The notes under the pieces: generated by a model
Database searches by the model: none
The model's input: only the letters and a program-made list of their open reading frames with translations
Told to the model about the DNA's origin: nothing
In this document: one piece after another, positions 9,001-9,849 of the stretch
How the letters are laid out: each line of letters begins with the position of its first letter
Numbering within the stretch: the stretch's first letter is position 1
Origin: Clostridia bacterium
GTDB lineage: Bacteria > Bacillota > Clostridia > Christensenellales > DTU072
Direction: 5' to 3'
DNA length: 9,849 bases
Assembly (NCBI GenBank): GCA_028703745.1
Contig: JAQVME010000033.1
Span: 1 to 9,849 of the forward strand
Program-made: the position numbers and the translations under genes

Positions 9001-9007
9001 ACTTCAT
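1..9007 (-). CDS. Giant repeat-containing surface lipoprotein, C-terminus beyond window
   Basis: I do not recognise this family. The frame stays open for 3002 codons (over 300 kDa) and leaves the window without a stop. The ATG is chosen because GGAGG lies 7 bases upstream and a lipoprotein signal peptide follows at once: a K-S-K N-terminus, a hydrophobic core and lipobox L21-I22-S23-C24. C24 should be lipidated, placing the protein outside the membrane. The rest alternates beta-rich units, each with an aromatic-[ILV]-D anchor (residues 144, 484, 768, 1078, 1789, 2151, 2420, 2978), with helical A-W-[ED]-x-x-Y blocks (about 1100-1500, 1640-1722, 2043-2127, 2520-2820). Linkers include a Glu/Asp-rich stretch (about 535-552) and a Q/N/A/P stretch (1821-1834). 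After C24 only C333 and C1203 are cysteines, so disulfides cannot be a general stabiliser. No enzymatic motif or cell-wall anchor is visible. A structural, adhesive or ligand-carrying role is inference. The reading frame is very secure; the function is unknown. Confidence 0.93.
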   Translation of the reverse strand, partial: MKSKLIKVILLVLCVIMAVALISCSQRQEGEYEGPKVGITDPTNSLRDVEVMSQKDANVKIRNAVNNMDLTTVSDAEWLNIDFQVSFKFTDKSKEPLSEIDYLITVKANINLLNNMNSEMYFVVKDVFSGNTVLGLYYFEAHTYLDIYDKESGDNKKYYMKEFNLSQVGKMLSETLTESNINISYVIGMFLAGAPNFGSSDSAKQIADIVRLAITMNIIYDSSLSTVHYDESGDTQYISHTLKANDLLGYVKNGLKIGNLLDFQVSWEAFGLPNLDPLLKMLLGFDLQTIKDKDWPVMSAQLSAINKLQDVVLADSTTKKDYVFSGMGVRVTCPEIDNGYDLDIQIAPLSIKTSNKKTVPISFANLTLGTGGQDTTYQRGSLGNLEINAALFVENEANSELTLRKVLGDYIDLGAVGDIPLKFKEQSEYRFDINAKVALDMFDNRNTKAEILINFNGEQFIRGYLLPDPSAVASGAAQVENILYLDLSALKGMRSDGKIDVIIPNISISGINIKSMLFEELLGKVIPYLDPTYIETLAPENADGDEEEGKLDFGAILELITANLTVEPGTKKMELSFDKEGLNGLFGLFIEDANFGFEGASLKLDLAHIFDSISFDVQVTEDIALGLRLGGENYNGVAVKALTYFTFPNFDLSEIEGHYGDYTDINDVAVYNVNMSGEVSIGTNATYPEGEGIDLSGIVGGIIENVMLNLGINETGSIDLEYDLKVNLNIINFSNLELALLIYLPADDLNKRELFLTVYYVGSEDTLYLDLSQLGVLSRKLPMLNIISTLPKLKMENVGISNLLAGMGEANNAATAEYYNSAGDQLQLEADNPMDMMGLIGEIISEIIIGRDNDEETAESIKIVVSAQLLTVLLQFLGTNMTAPEVNAHVKLQLYKAMGDYIQIHLGILDSGNAEIEAVTLDLNFIKDIYIKIGRNTLVNGHKVEQYKNIKYWAESLKISVASEGYISLVPDGTEVYENNYLNSIFDRLYSGGDPSSFMAQLVKSLAVRFSLGELSINIGYSIKGNISISNILDSELAIVIYDRDTEVATNGHTTDAYGPETTYRIFLAVYLINNEAYIDLSHFGLPKIALSDVEGTLHQFYAIQWDEKYLAATELQRRIMDDIVQGIMQKDDGTKAAAWDALYDRTAEIAEKDFLTDVFETYEGELIQRLKDLEEDQNYIPTEAQQAIIETRAKSMSWDSICKDSDRKKSIFWTNYYRAATQAKDLLIDEISALESFIEDGDGTFEEIVAAQQQLNIKNEEHDALSGEISIANAAVAYFSTMYPTSPRYKKEALAWDRLLIQLDNVTNKLTGQTIIDTVTGNPRLDTTNQTNKIKYSAWNIYKKAVEADAETWKGLNTSASPETKAVLDGIYNALLEDLYLRIKDIMPESAKKNALIALQEYWKSQFKAQFPADTNEQLNARVLAHLEAYPQLKEQAYLDEAKTRLSNHFESADIAMIALYLYKEQGGISNLAPENSAEFNRILQASKDYILNASYDNPGAVALQMWFGNDRLAINVSSEVMNSLLRMLDLNLPVSIRQTYLAILLGENPGINLSTGADVFMLNAYIGNFSFGVLEEDRHVIEVPSKDEYAEGTANGIPEAVYVKIEGSLFFKNNPIDETNKNLFTFTPLLKEFLTVSPFDKKELRDFIDEIEESTALEGDVLKRTAWEALYESALTIQQRIEMDGALNYVTKAAADKGENITENERFARAWEYLFDGASLLNLESLGIDTEVIFNGEADVALNFKIEGYIVFADLLKSNFSIEITSDDGTGVQKLVIRAVYNGADVYIDTELFDIGKVKLENIENIITYWQDLFTSILPQNAAQPQNASGPSYAVDNIKTYLDFMFFDGGLTVALTKAAIMNVIGFLGVDITPYFEEIDFGANVTLDLSPVGVEAELYFNILEQKDEYGNVIYERGDRADYDVNMGLRLGNLDVGFDNKIVMPNDNDYASISNFERISISFGGKLDLALETPDEGYQFDYWVNMFTNYWLQRNPEIGLIFDIIENKFGLEVYFDLSANIDLLTVAEFRNIELYFNLTSKEAFDSYNSEVNILNRSRMADIMASLGSGALSAEAWDAYYAFVVNNNYLTERERIEEVFNRLRLEHNYLPDDARLKALAWETSYGEAGDYILGDILSLYIIVDDDGKADAFLDLRVLGIEPIVIRDVINIVSAFTGAPVSILPGNRAEEYSSPLSAAENSTALLASKIMLSIASDETIASSPIILELTAGAIYGVMASLGIDLEAFLDEGGYHPSIELGLFGEDKLLNLNLELEKILGFDFQIDIPSIDITNPLPKAINEAKYYEIDDEWSTFKIAIEGQMNLTADTATGTDSISMGDLLASLLSNDALGFDVIIRTLEDLDETITFELEAVINIKKLLAGDLTGLQVLLEATNGQGDVLFGIYLLQELNLLGEVITTAYVDASAINAGKIRIPDAVNVLSKLFSGAAEVSQANNVSLNELTALAALRSQAMNSSIDNAPDTGAKEYVMALLGQDEGFVVTAATGVITLLLESLFNDETSIMSRAWENMTKQNMEKERDAALALARFDLSRMDRYLEEARELNADNIKLWAYDELWQQSTNTQRMVLDQKVAAIRSEDVSISDERAKVMVWDGIYGNLQSDISRYTTKLTNNEIERKSIEDLDVVTNMELKSVAWEQWYNNSLASKEEMDLLFNEMQEKYPEEQLSIIRSRSWSDYYTRYIGSPTTKLKLDTLYAAVMASNPGQSEANLREEAWTQLYVEKQSDINNLNMIYSEAQLKKTLFGLVEIWSTYYNIWAWETLYLRANDDTRKKLSDFIDDVLFFENSQRRAASGWAFYNEEIDAAVLNRIIENGESVSYILRPDANGNWKKVKVARNEQTRLAELYVNAYSNMHNIIMTTVRQNGKLEVSLLNGDRIIGVTLDVANFGLELSINAIEPGFSDLSISLPADFIKEDFKTIDENISSLYVKLAVDFGWDMDDLASYDFSSLVESLIGTQDFYLDLGLSIIPVLKVLEQIGSYFRLE
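548..1450 (-). repeat. Helical block D, residues about 2520-2820 (eight W-repeats)
   Basis: This is the most regular tandem array. Tryptophans lie at 2526, 2570, 2611, 2655, 2693, 2734, 2777 and 2813, with spacings of 44, 41, 44, 38, 41, 43 and 36 residues. The core is [AVS]-W-[EDST]-x-[LIWF]-[YW], for example S-V-A-W-E-Q-W-Y and E-E-A-W-T-Q-L-Y; W2570 (L-W-A-Y-D-E-L-W) is a shifted variant. Before each W comes a helix of about 8 residues with Arg/Lys, often preceded by [PS]-[DE]-E. Nucleotide copies differ, so the duplication is old. The expected product is an extended helical rod or solenoid. Confidence 0.75.
2627..2881 (-). repeat. Helical block C, residues about 2043-2127 (two W-repeats inside a beta hairpin)
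   Basis: Two motif copies, A-E-A-W-D-A-Y-Y (W2076) and A-L-A-W-E-T-S-Y (W2120), lie 44 residues apart, the same spacing as block B. They interrupt the first half of a beta unit: the strand I-E-L-Y-F-N-L lies just before, and Y-I-L-G-D-I-L-S-L-Y then the anchor F-L-D-L (2151) just after. In the neighbouring unit (residues 1746-1790) these strands are joined by a short turn, so the block looks like an insertion in a loop. Confidence 0.6.
3842..4090 (-). repeat. Helical block B, residues about 1640-1722 (two W-repeats)
   Basis: Two clear copies of the helical motif lie 44 residues apart: R-T-A-W-E-A-L-Y with W1669, and A-R-A-W-E-Y-L-F with W1713. Each W is preceded by a charged helix that opens with an acidic or Ser/Thr cap. 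The block lies between the end of one beta unit (V-Y-V-K-I-E-G, from 1603) and the first strands of the next (F-K-I-E-G-Y-I, from 1746). Confidence 0.65.
4508..5710 (-). repeat. Helical block A, residues about 1100-1500 (W-repeats and coiled-coil-like helices)
   Basis: This is the longest helical insert in the giant protein. Tryptophans in the W-[DE/N] context occur at 1106, 1140, 1199, 1297 and 1340; W1214, W1354 and W1404 are in less regular contexts. Spacings of 34, 59, 98 and 43 residues are less regular than in block D, so some units are degenerate or expanded. Residues about 1220-1268 are rich in A, L, I, E, Q and K and look like amphipathic, possibly coiled-coil, helix. The block directly follows the anchor strand at 1078-1090. 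The beta unit appears to resume near 1505-1534, so the block replaces a linker that is about 60 residues long in the next unit. Confidence 0.6.
8936..9007 (-). other. Lipoprotein signal peptide with lipobox (residues 1-24)
   Basis: Residues 1-7 carry three lysines, residues 8-22 are almost wholly hydrophobic, and L21-I22-S23-C24 fits the lipobox pattern [LVI]-x-[GAS]-C. By established knowledge, Lgt would attach diacylglycerol to C24 and Lsp would cleave before it. The residues after the cysteine (S-Q-R-Q-E-G-E-Y-E-G) are polar, as expected for a flexible tether. This signal supports 9007 as the true start. Confidence 0.9.
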
Positions 9008-9014
9008 TTTTATA

Positions 9015-9019
9015 CCTCC
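9015..9019 (-). promoter_or_regulatory. Ribosome binding site GGAGG of the giant lipoprotein gene
   Basis: On the minus strand GGAGG is followed by a 7-base A/T spacer and then the ATG at 9007. The site directly abuts the 3' arm of a small hairpin (9020-9035), and the arm plus the site reads AGGTGGAGG. It decides the start codon and suggests efficient initiation on a very long message. Confidence 0.9.
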
Positions 9020-9035
9020 ACCTAATTTCTTAGGT
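9020..9035 (-). promoter_or_regulatory. GAAA-tetraloop hairpin touching the ribosome binding site
   Basis: In the leader RNA the sequence ACCUAA-GAAA-UUAGGU forms a perfect 6-bp stem closed by a GNRA-type tetraloop. Its 3' arm ends at the base before GGAGG. Two further U-G wobbles could extend the stem into the site. The stem is A/U-rich and modest, so it may protect or present the site rather than block it. The pairing is seen directly; a regulatory role is inference. Confidence 0.5.
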
Positions 9036-9054
9036 AACCGTCTTTAAGAACCGT
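9036..9054 (-). repeat. Direct repeat AACCGT x2 in the leader
   Basis: The plus strand has AACCGT at 9036-9041 and again at 9049-9054, a 13-base period (ACGGTT in the message). The pair lies between the two leader hairpins. It could be a protein or RNA recognition site, but two 6-mers this close can occur by chance. Confidence 0.25.
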
Positions 9055-9078
9055 AAAAAGGGTAGAATACACCCTTTT
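9055..9078 (-). terminator. Terminator-like hairpin in the 5' leader (possible attenuator)
   Basis: The minus strand reads AAAAGGGT, a 7-base loop, then ACCCTTTT and one more T: a perfect 8-bp inverted repeat (9056-9063 with 9071-9078) whose 3' arm ends in a run of five T. The G/C core is only GGGU/ACCC, so it would be a weak terminator. It lies after the predicted transcription start near 9090 and before the ATG, so it could act as an attenuator. It could also stop read-through from the deacetylase gene. The symmetric A and T tracts allow action in both directions. Confidence 0.45.
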
Positions 9079-9096
9079 AAGTTATTCGCTATAATA

Positions 9097-9125
9097 ATTA
9101 TACTCTGGAGGTTTTTTAATGTCAA
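9097..9125 (-). promoter_or_regulatory. Consensus SigA-type promoter for the giant lipoprotein gene
   Basis: On the minus strand TTGACA (9120-9125) and TATAAT (9097-9102) are separated by exactly 17 bases, matching the housekeeping sigma-70/SigA consensus at all twelve positions. Transcription should start near 9090, giving a leader of about 83 bases that carries both hairpins and the ribosome binding site. It lies well inside the spacer after the deacetylase stop codon, so the giant gene need not depend on read-through. Confidence 0.85.
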
Positions 9126-9142
9126 TAGAAATGCTTTTTTTC

Positions 9143-9163
9143 CTATTATATATTTAATAATAG
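9143..9163. repeat. AT-rich inverted repeat between the two putative promoters
   Basis: CTATTAT and ATAATAG form a perfect 7-bp inverted repeat around a 7-base loop. It is not followed by a T-run on either strand, so it is a poor terminator. It sits about 18 bases upstream of the consensus -35 box, where an operator could lie. In DNA this AT-rich the pairing may be accidental. Confidence 0.25.
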
Positions 9164-9168
9164 CGGTT

Positions 9169-9198
9169 ATCGTAAAATTAAAGAAAAAGTATAGTCAA
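9169..9198 (-). promoter_or_regulatory. Possible weaker upstream promoter
   Basis: TTGACT (9193-9198) and TACGAT (9169-9174) on the minus strand are separated by 18 bases. The -35 box is a 5/6 match and the -10 box a 4/6 match. If used, it would add a second start about 70 bases upstream of the consensus promoter. The AT-rich background makes chance matches likely. Confidence 0.25.
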
Positions 9199-9264
9199 TT
9201 TTTACTAAATTTTTGCTTAAAATAGTCTTAAATCCCCACGCTCAATTTACTATTTATTGAATTA

Positions 9265-9849
9265 TTACAGCAACAATTGGTTTTTGAAATTGTCAATTTT
9301 GTCTTCAGTAAACTTTTTTGGGTCAACACCCGGCTCAAGAAGCGGGGTTAAATCCATGCCGAAGCTGGCGAGCTGCGCCGTATTGGTGTCATGTGAACGG
9401 TGAAAAGTAGCATTAGCAAGCCGCCTGCCCTGTATCGCCAAATCATAGCGTTTGCCGCCTTTTATTTGTGACTTGTGAACTTGAATCAATCTGCGAAGCA
9501 GTCTTTTGTGCCCCGAAAGGTCAAAGACTATTTTGTCACCGTCATTGAGCCAATCAAGGTCGCGCCAGCATTCGCATCCGAAGAATTCTTTTGGCTTGAA
9601 GTCGGGCAATTGCCGCAAGGCCGATACCACGCTTTTGACTACATTGACGTGTGTCTTGTGCTTGTCGGCAGGGTTGTGGGTGTATACCGTCTCCGGCGAA
9701 AACCGGCGTATAATTTCTTTTATATCCTCAACAAGACGAGCGTTGTCGGCGCTTATTTCTGAGCTGGGATAATTGAGCATTATGAGCGCTGCGTAACGTC
9801 CGATTTTTGCCGCCTTTATTTGCTCCTTTCTTCTGGCGGCAACCATTTG
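9265..9849 (-). CDS. PIG-L/LmbE-family deacetylase, N-terminus beyond window
   Basis: This is the C-terminal part of a zinc-dependent N-acetylglucosamine-type deacetylase of the PIG-L/LmbE family. The decisive motif is H-N-P-A-D-K-H-K-T-H (near 9651-9678), matching the conserved second motif with H-x-x-H. In the relative MshB the last His of that motif is a zinc ligand and the first a catalytic residue. A typical R-x-E-x-x-x-A-A-K helix and a P-x-x-V-Y-T-H strand also fit. The first motif (A-H-P-D-D-E) should lie about 60 residues upstream, outside the window. The ATG at 9846 is therefore internal and not the start, and the frame is open to the edge. The gene ends in TAA at 9265. Members act on small GlcNAc conjugates or glycans, usually in the cytosol; the substrate here cannot be told. 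The C-terminal 80 residues, rich in basic residues, are less typical. Confidence 0.85.
   Translation of the reverse strand, partial: QMVAARRKEQIKAAKIGRYAALIMLNYPSSEISADNARLVEDIKEIIRRFSPETVYTHNPADKHKTHVNVVKSVVSALRQLPDFKPKEFFGCECWRDLDWLNDGDKIVFDLSGHKRLLRRLIQVHKSQIKGGKRYDLAIQGRRLANATFHRSHDTNTAQLASFGMDLTPLLEPGVDPKKFTEDKIDNFKNQLLL

Noticed and set aside
1..9007. Altered genetic code (TGA as Trp), considered because of the very long open frame
   Set aside because: The tryptophans in the repeats use TGG and no in-frame TGA appears; the frame is open under the standard bacterial code.
9143..9163. Intrinsic terminator of the deacetylase gene
   Set aside because: The inverted repeat is purely A/T plus one closing G-C pair and is followed by a run of A, not T, on the minus strand.
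9475..9772. Two overlapping plus-strand frames opposite the deacetylase gene
   Set aside because: They lie antisense to the conserved H-x-x-H motif region and have no recognisable content.

Overview
The window is almost filled by one gene on the minus strand. A single uninterrupted frame runs from an ATG at 9007 to the left edge, about 3002 codons with no stop in sight. It encodes a secreted lipoprotein: a signal peptide with the lipobox L-I-S-C, then a very long exported part with only two further cysteines. I do not recognise the family. Behind it, at the right edge and on the same strand, is the 3' part of a PIG-L/LmbE-type deacetylase gene. The 257 bases between the two are AT-rich and hold regulatory signals: a consensus promoter, two small hairpins and a strong ribosome binding site, all pointing at the giant gene.

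The giant protein has two kinds of repeated material. The first is a beta-rich unit of roughly 270-340 residues. It is recognised by an aromatic-[ILV]-D anchor, usually followed at fixed spacing by a K-[IV]-x-[IL] strand; the anchor occurs eight times, at residues 144, 484, 768, 1078, 1789, 2151, 2420 and 2978. The second is a helical repeat of mostly 36-44 residues with the signature A-W-[ED]-x-x-Y. It is grouped in four blocks (residues about 1100-1500, 1640-1722, 2043-2127 and 2520-2820) inserted at different places in the beta scaffold. Subtracting these blocks brings the long anchor spacings back to about 270-310 residues.

The organism looks like a monoderm, Bacillota-like bacterium. The evidence is a SigA-type promoter with perfect -35 and -10 boxes, a GGAGG ribosome binding site 7 bases from ATG, a lipobox signal peptide, moderate-GC coding DNA beside very AT-rich spacers, and frequent ATA isoleucine codons. 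Tryptophan is TGG and no in-frame TGA occurs, so the code is standard. A member of an uncultured Clostridia-like lineage is my guess, at low confidence.

Functionally, the deacetylase is probably a cytosolic zinc enzyme and the giant protein is anchored outside the membrane. They share a strand, but the internal promoter suggests the giant gene is transcribed largely on its own. Nothing here shows that they work together. No RNA genes, mobile elements, CRISPR arrays or phage genes are visible.
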